From an uncultured bacterium (lineage in GTDB: Bacteria; Bacillota; Clostridia; Lachnospirales; Lachnospiraceae): a stretch of 8,017 nt of DNA. Shown in pieces: positions 1 to 6,471 of this stretch; position 1 is the first letter of the stretch, and each line of letters begins with the position of its first letter. Where the stretch lies: contig CAJMMH010000124.1 of assembly GCA_905214365.1 (NCBI GenBank), forward strand, positions 1 to 8,017, in the 5' to 3' direction. The position numbers and the translations under genes are program-made. The notes beneath the pieces were generated by a model. The model ran no database searches. It was not told the DNA's origin and worked only from the letters and a program-made list of their open reading frames with translations.

Positions 1-1404
1 GCCCTCTCCAAACTCCACATCAATGTGGATATAACTGTCGGCTTTTTTGTGGGATAAAAGAACTACCGTCTCCACATGCCCACTCCAAGGAAACATGTCA
101 ACTCCCTGCACGTTCTCGACCCGATACCCATTCCCCGCCAGGTATTTCAGATCCCGTGCCAGTGTGGCACTGTCGCAGCTGACATAAACCACACGCTCTG
201 GGCTCATCTGTACGATGGTTGCAAGCAGAGATTCATCACAGCCTTTCCGCGGCGGATCGACAACAATAATGTCCGCGCGCTCTCCATGCTCCCGGTACCA
301 GTCCGGAAGAACTTCCTCCGCTTTACCGACAAAAAATTCTGTATTTTCAAGATGATTGCGTACCGCGTTTTCGCGGGCATTGTCAATGGCTGCCGGAATG
401 ATTTCGACGCCGTACACCTTTTTTGCTTTCTGGGCAAGGAAGAGCGAGATGGTTCCGATGCCGCAATAAAGATCCCATACAATTTCGTTTCCGGTCAGAT
501 CAGCAAACGACAAAGCCGTTTCGTACAGCTTTTTGGTCTGCTTGGGATTGACCTGGAAAAAGCTGAGCGGGGAAATGCGGAAGGTCAGTTCGCCGATGCA
601 GTCTTCGAGGTAGCCGGGGCCGTACAGGTTGATGACGCGGCTTCCGAGGATTACGTTGGTTTTTTCCCGGTTGATGTTCAGGCAGACGGATGCCATGCCG
701 GGGATCCGGCCAAGACGCGCAGCAAACTCCTCCGCGTGCGGAAGCATTTCACTGTTGATGACAAGACAGACCATGATCTGACCGGTGTAGAAGCCGTTCC
801 GGATCAGGGCATGGCGGACGATGCCGGTGCCGGTTTCTTCGTTGTAGGCCGGGATTTTAAACTCTGTCATAAAGGCGCGGATGATGGAAAGAATTTCCTC
901 GTTGATCTCTGGGGAAAGCAGGCAGTCTTCGCACGGAATGATGGAGTGGGTGCGTCCCGCGTAAAAGCCTGCGGTTACGGAGCCGTCCTTTGCGGTGCCG
1001 AACGGCACCTGCGTTTTGTTGCGGTAACGCCACGGATGCTCCATGCCGATGACCGGGCCGACCGCAAGGTCCAGGAAACCGCCGATCCGCTTCAGGTTGC
1101 CTTCGATTTTTCTGCGCTTCCACTCCAGCTGCGCTTCGTAGCTCATCGCCTGCAGGGTGCAGCCGCCGCACTGCCTTGCCAACGGGCAGGCCGCTTCTAC
1201 GCGGTCTGCGGACGGAGTCAGCACCTCCATGAGACGGCCGTAGCCGTAATTTTTCTTTACCTTAATTGCCCGTACTCTGGCAACATCGCCGACAACTGTG
1301 TCCTTGACAAAAAGGGGGAAGCCATCGACCTTGCCGATGCCCTCTCCCTCTGTCGTCATGTCTGCAATTGTAACTGTATAATCCTGATTTTTTACTACTG
1401 ACAC
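1..1404 (-). CDS. rlmD: 23S rRNA (uracil-5)-methyltransferase RlmD/RumA, C-terminus cut by the window edge
   Basis: This enzyme uses SAM to make 5-methyluridine in 23S rRNA (U1939 in E. coli) and carries a 4Fe-4S cluster. The reverse-strand reading frame is open from a GTG at 1404 to position 1, giving 468 visible residues. An N-terminal TRAM/OB domain covers about residues 7-65. Cluster cysteines are C73, C79 and C82 in a CPLARQCGGC context, plus C158/C161. The FFQVN motif is at 282-286, the SAM-binding DLYCGIGT at 311-318 and DPPRKG at 383-388. The catalytic nucleophile is C410 in YVSCDSA. GTG was chosen because GGAGG lies 7 nt upstream and no better start is near. It follows yhaM by 18 nt, so it is probably co-transcribed with it. 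Known family members end soon after the HVETVVLL motif near residue 443, but this frame continues at least 18 residues past that motif, so a C-terminal extension is likely. RlmD is favoured over the related RlmCD or TrmA, though exact site specificity cannot be told from sequence. Confidence 0.93.
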   Translation of the reverse strand, partial: MSVVKNQDYTVTIADMTTEGEGIGKVDGFPLFVKDTVVGDVARVRAIKVKKNYGYGRLMEVLTPSADRVEAACPLARQCGGCTLQAMSYEAQLEWKRRKIEGNLKRIGGFLDLAVGPVIGMEHPWRYRNKTQVPFGTAKDGSVTAGFYAGRTHSIIPCEDCLLSPEINEEILSIIRAFMTEFKIPAYNEETGTGIVRHALIRNGFYTGQIMVCLVINSEMLPHAEEFAARLGRIPGMASVCLNINREKTNVILGSRVINLYGPGYLEDCIGELTFRISPLSFFQVNPKQTKKLYETALSFADLTGNEIVWDLYCGIGTISLFLAQKAKKVYGVEIIPAAIDNARENAVRNHLENTEFFVGKAEEVLPDWYREHGERADIIVVDPPRKGCDESLLATIVQMSPERVVYVSCDSATLARDLKYLAGNGYRVENVQGVDMFPWSGHVETVVLLSHKKADSYIHIDVEFGEG

Positions 1405-1411
1405 AACAATT

Positions 1412-1416
1412 CCTCC
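1412..1416 (-). promoter_or_regulatory. Shine-Dalgarno GGAGG that decides the GTG start of rlmD
   Basis: On the minus strand GGAGG is followed by a 7-nt spacer (AATTGTT) and then GTG at 1404. It sits in the 18-nt gap after the yhaM stop codon (1425-1423). No in-frame ATG is available before the TRAM domain begins, so this site fixes the start and supports independent translation initiation within the operon. Confidence 0.8.
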
Positions 1417-1422
1417 GGTTCG

Positions 1423-2364
1423 TTATTCCATCACTGTTTTCTTCACGTTGCTGTCAAGCAGCTTATTGTAGCCAAGCCATTCTCCCGGTGTTGCCGGCTC
1501 TAACAGCTCTCTCATAATCTGCAGCTTCGCGTCAGTATTGTCCGCGAAGTACAGCGCAGCCGCCTCAATAATTGCCGGCTTCTTCGGGGAACCGTACTCC
1601 ATTTCACCGTGATGGGCAAGAATGCAGTGCTTCAGCTCTGCCGCAAGCTTTGGCGGGAAGCCGGGAATCTCACGAATACGGTCGCTGACCATCTCGCAGC
1701 CGATCATGATGTGACCAAGAAGCTGTCCCTCATCAGTATAATCATTGACCGGGAACGCGGAGAGCTCGCGGGTCTTTCCGATATCATGGAACATCGCCGC
1801 GGTCAGCAGCAGATCCTTATTGATGATCGGATACTGATCACAGTAAAAGCGGCACAGCTTGGTAACGGCAAGCGTGTGCTCCATCAGGCCGCCGATAAAG
1901 CCGTGATGTACGGACTTTGCCGCGGAATGCTCGCGGAATGCCTTGATGAACGCCTTGTCCTGCACGAAAAAGCTCTCGACAAGCTGACGCAGATGCGGTT
2001 CCTTGACCTGCGCGATCAGGCCGAGCAGTTCCTTGTACATCACGTCCGGATCCTTTTCCGATACCGGAAAATAATCCTTCGGATCATACTCGCCTTCCTT
2101 GGCGCGGCGGATGCGGCGGATGTTGAGCTGCGGGGAATTGTTGAATACAATCACTTCGCCGTCTGCCTGGATAAAATCCATCGGCTCAAAGTGGTCGATT
2201 GCTCCATTGAGCTCCCATACCTTGCCGTCTAACGTACCGGTACGATCCTGCAATGTCAGGGAATAATAATTCTTTCCCGACTTGGTCGTTGCCGTAATCT
2301 TAGTCTTGCACAGGAAAACCTGTGAAATCCGCTCGCCTTCGCGAAGTTCCTGAATATATTTCAT
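1423..2364 (-). CDS. yhaM: 3'-5' exoribonuclease of the YhaM family (OB fold plus HD domain)
   Basis: This 313-residue protein has the YhaM layout: an N-terminal nucleic-acid-binding OB fold (about residues 12-90) followed by an HD phosphohydrolase domain (about 152-290). Family members such as B. subtilis YhaM degrade RNA from the 3' end in the cytoplasm in a metal-dependent way. Putative metal ligands are H163 (MEHT), H193-D194 (FHDIGK), H218 (LGHI), H251-H252 (AHHGEMEYGSP) and D275 (FADNTDAK). Length and domain order match the family, with no truncation. The ATG at 2364 is preferred, with GAAAGG 10 nt upstream. A TTG two codons earlier (2370) lies only 4 nt from that site and is the alternative. 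The gene lies between the HtrA-like gene (63 nt upstream) and rlmD (18 nt downstream), all on one strand. The family call is secure, but the exact substrate (RNA or also ssDNA) is inferred. Confidence 0.93.
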   Translation of the reverse strand: MKYIQELREGERISQVFLCKTKITATTKSGKNYYSLTLQDRTGTLDGKVWELNGAIDHFEPMDFIQADGEVIVFNNSPQLNIRRIRRAKEGEYDPKDYFPVSEKDPDVMYKELLGLIAQVKEPHLRQLVESFFVQDKAFIKAFREHSAAKSVHHGFIGGLMEHTLAVTKLCRFYCDQYPIINKDLLLTAAMFHDIGKTRELSAFPVNDYTDEGQLLGHIMIGCEMVSDRIREIPGFPPKLAAELKHCILAHHGEMEYGSPKKPAIIEAAALYFADNTDAKLQIMRELLEPATPGEWLGYNKLLDSNVKKTVME

Positions 2365-2427
2365 AATCAAAAAGCCTTTCTATTTGTTTCCTATTCTGTT
2401 TCTATCGTACGTCAGGGGATCTCATTT

Positions 2428-3675
2428 TTACCGTCCGCCCAGCTCGACGTCCAACTCCATCTCTTCGTACTTTTCCTGCACCAGGCGCTGCAGCGTTACA
2501 GTGATGCTGTCCCCGCTTTCGTGCATTAACAGCTGCTGCCACAGCGTACTGCTCTCTGTAAGCGCCGTTCCGTCCACAGCGGTCAAAATATCTCCCGGCT
2601 GAAGCCCGGCTTCCTTGGCCGGGCTGTCCTCAGCGACCTGCTCCAGATAAAGCCCCTGCGGGACACCCTGTTCCTCGGCATCTTTTTCCGTAACGGTCTG
2701 CCCGCGGACACCGAGATACGCGGCTTCGTCGCCGGATATCATTACGCGGATCACCGCGCGCAGATCGTCGATCGCTGCGCCGCAGATCATGCGCGAAGTG
2801 CTGCTTCCGCTTCCGGGAACCATCCACGCGACAAGCTCTCCGGAGGCATTGAGAAGAACACCCTGTCCCTTGGTATCGTACGGCATATCCGTATACAGGA
2901 TCTGCTGCCGGCAATCATACGCTTCCTGCACGCCCCGGTACACAATATGTCCGTAATTCAGGGAACCCGGATATGTATACGGACTTCCCGCGGCAATCAC
3001 GGTATCGCCGACCTTCAGCGTCTGCGCGCTTCCGATCCGGATCACAGACAGGCTGTTCGCCGTATCCTCGTCCAGATCGCTCTTATCAACAGAAATCAAA
3101 CCGATGTTTTCAATCTGCTCTGTCTGCTCAGCGCTTGCCTCTACGGACACGCCGCCGAACTCTACGTATATTTCATCCACGCTGCGGACAAGATCTGCTG
3201 TCGTCAAAAAATACAGCGTATCCTCACCCTCCGCGATCAGTATGCCGAACGTATCGGCCGTTCCGGTCACCGAAGCGTCCTCTAACCAGCCGCTTCCGCC
3301 GTAGACCGTGGAAACACGGACAAACGACGCGCACGCCGCTTCATAGCCTGCCATGGCATCAGAAAACGCGGCCGACGACTCTGCGGCAGATGATTCCTGC
3401 GCGGCCGTTTCCGCTTCTGATTCCATTCCGTCTCCCGTGTCTGTCATGGGTTCCTCGGTCTCTTCCGCCAGCGCAGCCGTCTCGACCGCAAGAACGGGCG
3501 GGTCCTTCGGCTTCCGCTTCTGAATAAACACCATACAGCCGCCGGCGATGCAGCCGAAGATCACCGCGCTTCCAATCAGCCGGACAACGTACCGGATCTG
3601 CCTGCGGCAATGCTCACGGACGATCGTTTCACTGATATACGGAAACTCATCCCGCTCCTTCTGATCCTTCTGCAT
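2428..3675 (-). CDS. Membrane-anchored HtrA-like protein, trypsin fold plus PDZ, apparently without catalytic triad
   Basis: The protein has 415 residues. A basic N-terminus (about 1-28) precedes one membrane segment (about 29-51), which implies an extracellular C-terminal part. A Ser/Ala/Glu-rich linker follows (about 60-110), then a DegP/HtrA-like trypsin-fold domain (about 117-313) and a C-terminal PDZ domain (about 319-412, with PAKEAGLQPGDILTAVDG at 352-369). The fold is inferred from aligned blocks: LYFLTTADLV where HtrA has the TNNHVV histidine loop, ENIGLISV where HtrA has the DIALL aspartate, and TKGQGVLLNASGELV where HtrA has GNSGGALVN. None of the His, Asp or Ser triad residues is visible. 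It is therefore likely a pseudoprotease, such as a scaffold or sensor; peptidase activity is not supported. The ATG at 3675 is chosen because GGGAGG lies 7 nt upstream. An in-frame GTG at 3810 would add 45 low-complexity polar residues. The gene heads the probable operon with yhaM and rlmD. Confidence 0.82.
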   Translation of the reverse strand: MQKDQKERDEFPYISETIVREHCRRQIRYVVRLIGSAVIFGCIAGGCMVFIQKRKPKDPPVLAVETAALAEETEEPMTDTGDGMESEAETAAQESSAAESSAAFSDAMAGYEAACASFVRVSTVYGGSGWLEDASVTGTADTFGILIAEGEDTLYFLTTADLVRSVDEIYVEFGGVSVEASAEQTEQIENIGLISVDKSDLDEDTANSLSVIRIGSAQTLKVGDTVIAAGSPYTYPGSLNYGHIVYRGVQEAYDCRQQILYTDMPYDTKGQGVLLNASGELVAWMVPGSGSSTSRMICGAAIDDLRAVIRVMISGDEAAYLGVRGQTVTEKDAEEQGVPQGLYLEQVAEDSPAKEAGLQPGDILTAVDGTALTESSTLWQQLLMHESGDSITVTLQRLVQEKYEEMELDVELGGR

Positions 3676-3818
3676 GATACAACCTCCCGGAAAAACTCCC
3701 CCGGACATCTCCCAAACCATGCGGGTACCGTCCGCCGCCTGCCTTCTTTCTGCATCCGTTTCCGTCTGCGTGTCTGCGGCAGGCGCGCGTTTCCCGCGGT
3801 TTCCGGGCACTCTCCAGT
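3676..3818 (-). other. Predicted 143-nt 5' leader of the HtrA-like operon
   Basis: If transcription starts about 7 nt after the -10 box at 3830-3825, the mRNA has roughly 143 nt before the ATG at 3675. The leader is GC-rich and keeps the downstream reading frame open from GTG 3810. It contains a perfect 8-bp inverted repeat, CGCCTGCC (3736-3743) with GGCAGGCG (3778-3785), enclosing a 34-nt loop in which GCAGA recurs three times on the mRNA strand. I recognise no known riboswitch or T-box. The leader could be structured regulatory RNA, a coded extension or plain spacer. Confidence 0.4.
3683..3688 (-). promoter_or_regulatory. Shine-Dalgarno GGGAGG that decides the ATG start of the HtrA-like gene
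   Basis: On the minus strand GGGAGG stands 7 nt before the ATG at 3675, which is ideal spacing. It outweighs the longer reading frame that opens at GTG 3810. The protein from ATG begins with a short polar segment directly before the membrane helix, as is usual for anchored HtrA proteins. Confidence 0.75.
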
Positions 3819-3824
3819 CTCCTT

Positions 3825-3853
3825 ATTATAAACGTTTCCGACAGGACTGTAAA
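3825..3853 (-). promoter_or_regulatory. Sigma-A-type promoter for the htrA-like/yhaM/rlmD operon
   Basis: Reading the minus strand, TTTACA (3853-3848) is followed by a 17-bp spacer and a perfect TATAAT (3830-3825). Five of six -35 bases match the consensus, and an A/T-rich UP-like tract lies immediately upstream (3854-3874). The predicted start is near 3818. This is the strongest promoter visible in the window and the only clear one for the three leftward genes. Confidence 0.75.
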
Positions 3854-3874
3854 TATTTTTTTCTGCAAAAAATA
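3854..3874. repeat. Perfect 8-bp A/T inverted repeat between divergent -35 boxes
   Basis: TATTTTTT (3854-3861) and AAAAAATA (3867-3874) are exact reverse complements around the 5-nt spacer TCTGC. The element occupies nearly the whole 22-bp interval between the leftward -35 (3848-3853) and the putative rightward -35 (3876-3881). It could be a shared two-sided UP element, an operator for a dimeric regulator, or an A-tract bend. The sequence alone does not decide between these. Confidence 0.6.
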
Positions 3875-3875
3875 C

Positions 3876-3904
3876 TGGTGATGGCAAACAACCTGTAGTA
3901 TAAT
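3876..3904 (+). promoter_or_regulatory. Promoter for mutS2
   Basis: A perfect TATAAT lies at 3899-3904. Exactly 17 bp upstream is TGGTGA (3876-3881), a poor -35 box matching three of six bases. There is no TGn extension before the -10. The predicted start is near 3911, giving a mutS2 leader of about 43 nt. The A/T tract at 3854-3874 lies just upstream and may compensate for the weak -35. Confidence 0.58.
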
Positions 3905-3918
3905 GAAGTCATATCATC

Positions 3919-3932
3919 GCGCCGAGAGGCGC
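3919..3932 (+). other. Small GC hairpin with GNRA-type loop in the mutS2 leader
   Basis: GCGCC (3919-3923) and GGCGC (3928-3932) pair perfectly around the tetraloop GAGA, a GNRA-class loop. It would form about 8 nt from the predicted 5' end of the mutS2 mRNA and leaves the Shine-Dalgarno at 3941-3947 free. A role in protecting the 5' end is possible, but chance occurrence is not excluded. Confidence 0.45.
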
Positions 3933-3953
3933 TGGACTAGAAAGAGGTATACT

Positions 3954-6353
3954 ATGAACGAGAAAGCTTTAATCACTCTCGAATATGACAAAATCATCAC
4001 CCGTCTGGCTGACTGCGCATCGACTGCTCCCGGCAAGGAGTTCTGCCGTGCCTTAAAGCCGATGGATTCTATTTCGGATATTATCAGCGCGCAGAAGGAA
4101 ACGAGCGATGCGTTAGCAAGGATTCTGCGCAAGGGCAGCCTTTCTTTCGGCGGCGTCAAGGATATCCGCGATTCGCTGCTGCGTTTAAGCGTTGGCGCGT
4201 CTCTCGGCATCGGCGAGCTGCTGGCGATCAGCTCTCTGCAGATGGCGGCGGCCCGCGCGATCGGTTACGGCAAGCGCGAAAACACGGAAGAAAACGGCGA
4301 TGTGCTTGATGGCTATTTCCAGGCGCTGCAGCCGCTTTCCTCTCTGACCAGAGAGATTGACCGCTGCATTATTTCCGAGGAAGAGATTGCCGATGACGCG
4401 AGTCCGGGACTTCGCTCGGTCCGCCGCAGCATGCACGCGGCTGAGGATAAGATCCGCACGCAGCTGAACAGTCTGCTAGTCAACTCCCGCACCTATCTGC
4501 AGGACAGCGTCATCACGATGCGCAATGGCCGTTACTGCGTGCCGGTCCGTTCCGAATGCAAGGGAAATGTTCCCGGTATGGTTCACGACCAGAGTTCAAG
4601 CGGTTCTACCATGTTTATTGAGCCGATGGGCGTTGTTAAGCTGAACAATGAACTGCGTGAACTGGAGATTAAGGAGCAAAAGGAAATCGAAGCTGTCCTG
4701 GCGTCTCTCAGTAATCTTGCCGCGGAATACCAGAGTGAGCTGCGCGGAAATCTGGAAATCCTGATCCAGCTTGATGTCATTTTTGCCAAGGCAGCGCTCT
4801 CCCGCCAGTACCGCGGCAGCGAACCGCGCCTGACTACAAAGGGGATAATCCGACTGAAAAAGGCGCGCCATCCGCTTCTGGATCAGAAAAAGGTCATTCC
4901 GATTGATGTGACGCTCGGCGAGGCCTTTGACCTGCTGGTTGTCACTGGCCCGAATACCGGCGGAAAGACTGTTTCTTTAAAGACAGTCGGTCTGCTGACG
5001 CTGATGGCGCTTGCCGGCCTTCATATCCCGGCCAATGAGGGATCCACGATTCCGGTATTCCATGAGGTATACGCGGATATCGGTGATAAGCAGAGCATTG
5101 AGCAGAGTCTGAGTACCTTTTCTTCCCATATGACAAATATTGTGGATATTCTGGAGAAGGCGGACCAGCATTCGCTCGTTCTTTTCGATGAGCTGTGCGC
5201 CGGAACTGACCCGACGGAAGGAGCAGCGCTGGCGATTTCGATTCTCTCCTTCCTTCACAACATGAAGGTCCGCACGATGGCTACCACCCATTACAGCGAA
5301 ATCAAGCTGTTTGCGCTTTCGACCGATCATGTGGAAAACGCGTGCTGCGAATTCGACGTGGAAACACTTCGTCCGACCTACCGTCTGCTGATCGGCATTC
5401 CGGGAAAAAGCAACGCATTTGCCATTTCCCAGAAGCTTGGTCTTCCGGAGTTTCTGATTGAGGACGCGAAAAAGCGGTTAGACACCCAGGATGAGAGCTT
5501 TGAGGACGTGATTTCCAATCTGGAAGCGTCCCGTATCCGCGCTGAGAAGAACGAAGCACAGATTGATTCCTATAAGGAGGAAATTGTGCAGCTGCGCAAT
5601 CAGCTGGAGGCACAGAAGGAAAAGCTGGAGCAGCAGAAGGATAAGATTCTCCGTCAGGCACAGGATAAGGCGCGTGATTTGCTGCAGGAAGCCAAGGATT
5701 ATGCCGATGAAACGATCCGTATTATCAATAAAACAACCGACGGCAGCAATGAAATCAGCCGCCAGCTCGAACAGGAGCGCACGAAGCTCCGCACGAAGTT
5801 AAACGGTGTTTCCGCTCCTGCCGATCCAAAGCCGCAGAAGCCGGAAGCAAAGAAAAAGACGCCTGACCCGAAGAAGCTGAAGGTCGGCGACAGTGTCCGT
5901 GTGCTTTCGATGAATCTGACCGGTACAGTCAGCACTCTGCCCAATGCCAGAGGCGATCTGTTTGTGCAGATGGGAATTTTCCGCTCTCAGGTCAACCTAA
6001 AGGATCTGGAGCTGATCGACGTTCCGACCATTTCCGGTGACGGCGTTCCGCAGCCGGTAAAGCGCGCAAAAGGAAGCTCCGGACAGATCCGCATGTCCAA
6101 GTCCTCGTCAATTTCGCCGGAAGTCAACCTGATCGGCATGACCGTGGACGAGGCAATTCCAGTGATGGAAAAGTATCTGGACGACGCGTATCTCGCTCAT
6201 CTGGAAAAGGTCCGTGTGGTCCATGGCCGCGGCACTGGTGCGCTGCGCAATGCCGTGCAGCAGCGACTCCGCAAGCTGAAGTATGTCAAGAGCTTCCATC
6301 TCGGCGAATACGGAGAGGGTGATACCGGCGTCACCATTGTAGAATTTAAATAA
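3954..6353 (+). CDS. mutS2: MutS2: MutS-family ATPase with C-terminal Smr domain
   Basis: This 799-residue protein is full length for the family (about 780-800). It lacks the mismatch-recognition domain of MutS. The core/lever region spans about 1-310. The ATPase follows, with Walker A GPNTGGKT (332-339), the STFSSHM signature (387-393), Walker B LVLFDELCAGTDP (408-420) and the TTHYSE switch (444-449). A Gln/Glu/Lys-rich coiled coil covers about 520-615. After a Pro/Lys linker comes a KOW-like beta segment (about 640-690), then the Smr domain (about 720-799) with HGRGTGALR (757-765). MutS2 proteins suppress recombination in some bacteria; in B. subtilis the protein binds collided ribosomes and aids their rescue. 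The usual LDLR motif at the start of Smr appears here as VNLIG (724-728), so nuclease activity is doubtful. The ATG at 3954 has AAAGAGG 6 nt upstream. An in-frame ATG 17 codons earlier (3903) overlaps the -10 box, so it is rejected. Confidence 0.96.
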   Translation: MNEKALITLEYDKIITRLADCASTAPGKEFCRALKPMDSISDIISAQKETSDALARILRKGSLSFGGVKDIRDSLLRLSVGASLGIGELLAISSLQMAAARAIGYGKRENTEENGDVLDGYFQALQPLSSLTREIDRCIISEEEIADDASPGLRSVRRSMHAAEDKIRTQLNSLLVNSRTYLQDSVITMRNGRYCVPVRSECKGNVPGMVHDQSSSGSTMFIEPMGVVKLNNELRELEIKEQKEIEAVLASLSNLAAEYQSELRGNLEILIQLDVIFAKAALSRQYRGSEPRLTTKGIIRLKKARHPLLDQKKVIPIDVTLGEAFDLLVVTGPNTGGKTVSLKTVGLLTLMALAGLHIPANEGSTIPVFHEVYADIGDKQSIEQSLSTFSSHMTNIVDILEKADQHSLVLFDELCAGTDPTEGAALAISILSFLHNMKVRTMATTHYSEIKLFALSTDHVENACCEFDVETLRPTYRLLIGIPGKSNAFAISQKLGLPEFLIEDAKKRLDTQDESFEDVISNLEASRIRAEKNEAQIDSYKEEIVQLRNQLEAQKEKLEQQKDKILRQAQDKARDLLQEAKDYADETIRIINKTTDGSNEISRQLEQERTKLRTKLNGVSAPADPKPQKPEAKKKTPDPKKLKVGDSVRVLSMNLTGTVSTLPNARGDLFVQMGIFRSQVNLKDLELIDVPTISGDGVPQPVKRAKGSSGQIRMSKSSSISPEVNLIGMTVDEAIPVMEKYLDDAYLAHLEKVRVVHGRGTGALRNAVQQRLRKLKYVKSFHLGEYGEGDTGVTIVEFK

Positions 6354-6362
6354 CGATACGGC

Positions 6363-6401
6363 GGCAGGCAAATAAACGGCTTTGCTTTCGTCCGTCCTGC
6401 C
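6363..6401. terminator. Possible hairpin after mutS2, weak terminator candidate
   Basis: GGCAGG (6363-6368) pairs with CCTGCC (6396-6401), and inside it ACGG (6376-6379) pairs with CCGT (6392-6395), starting 10 nt after the mutS2 stop. A 7-nt bulge (CAAATAA) sits on one side and no T-run follows, so it is not a canonical intrinsic terminator. It could slow polymerase or stabilise the mRNA 3' end. Confidence 0.3.
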
Positions 6402-6404
6402 TTA

Positions 6405-6436
6405 GAGCATGTTTGAAAAAGGTTTTCTGCGTGCTC
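6405..6436 (+). other. Long imperfect hairpin in the mutS2/response-regulator gap
   Basis: GAGCATG (6405-6411) pairs with CGTGCTC (6430-6436) with one G-U. Inside it GAAAA (6415-6419) pairs with TTTTC (6423-6427) around a 3-nt loop. On the plus strand it is followed by A-rich, not T-rich, sequence, so it is not an obvious terminator. It is the first of three successive inverted repeats before the response regulator. Confidence 0.42.
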
Positions 6437-6446
6437 AAGAAAATAA

Positions 6447-6471
6447 GAACTGATCAAAATGGTTTGAGTTC
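6447..6471 (+). other. Bulged hairpin upstream of the response regulator
   Basis: GAACT (6447-6451) and CAAA (6455-6458) pair with TTTG (6463-6466) and AGTTC (6467-6471), leaving a GAT bulge and an ATGG loop. CCGTTTT follows, which is only a short U-run, so a weak terminator or attenuator is possible. I found no convincing promoter between here and mutS2. Confidence 0.38.

Noticed and set aside
76..1401. A 441-codon plus-strand open frame opposite rlmD
   Set aside because: It runs in codon register with the genuine minus-strand gene. It stays open because the sense strand almost never uses TTA, CTA or TCA. Its stop at 1399-1401 is simply the TCA codon 2 of rlmD. The translated product has no recognisable domain.
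1609..2232. A 207-codon plus-strand open frame opposite yhaM
   Set aside because: It is antisense to a strongly supported HD-domain gene, with no ribosome-binding site or family signature of its own.
2365..2427. Terminator or promoter in the 63-nt gap between the HtrA-like gene and yhaM
   Set aside because: I found no stem-loop with a T-run and no convincing -35/-10 pair, only a short CGTACG palindrome.
2973..3527. Plus-strand frames opposite the HtrA-like gene
   Set aside because: The composition is Arg/Pro/Ser-rich shadow translation. The opposite strand has a coherent membrane helix, trypsin-fold blocks and a PDZ domain.
3903..3953. Longer mutS2 start at ATG 3903
   Set aside because: This ATG overlaps the TATAAT at 3899-3904 and would precede the predicted transcript start. 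ATG 3954 has a good Shine-Dalgarno and matches the usual MutS2 N-terminus.
6413..6441. TTGAAA at 6413-6418 as the -35 box of a response-regulator promoter
   Set aside because: At 17 or 18 bp downstream there is only CAAGAA or AAGAAA, which matches TATAAT poorly. The TTGAAA is part of a hairpin arm.
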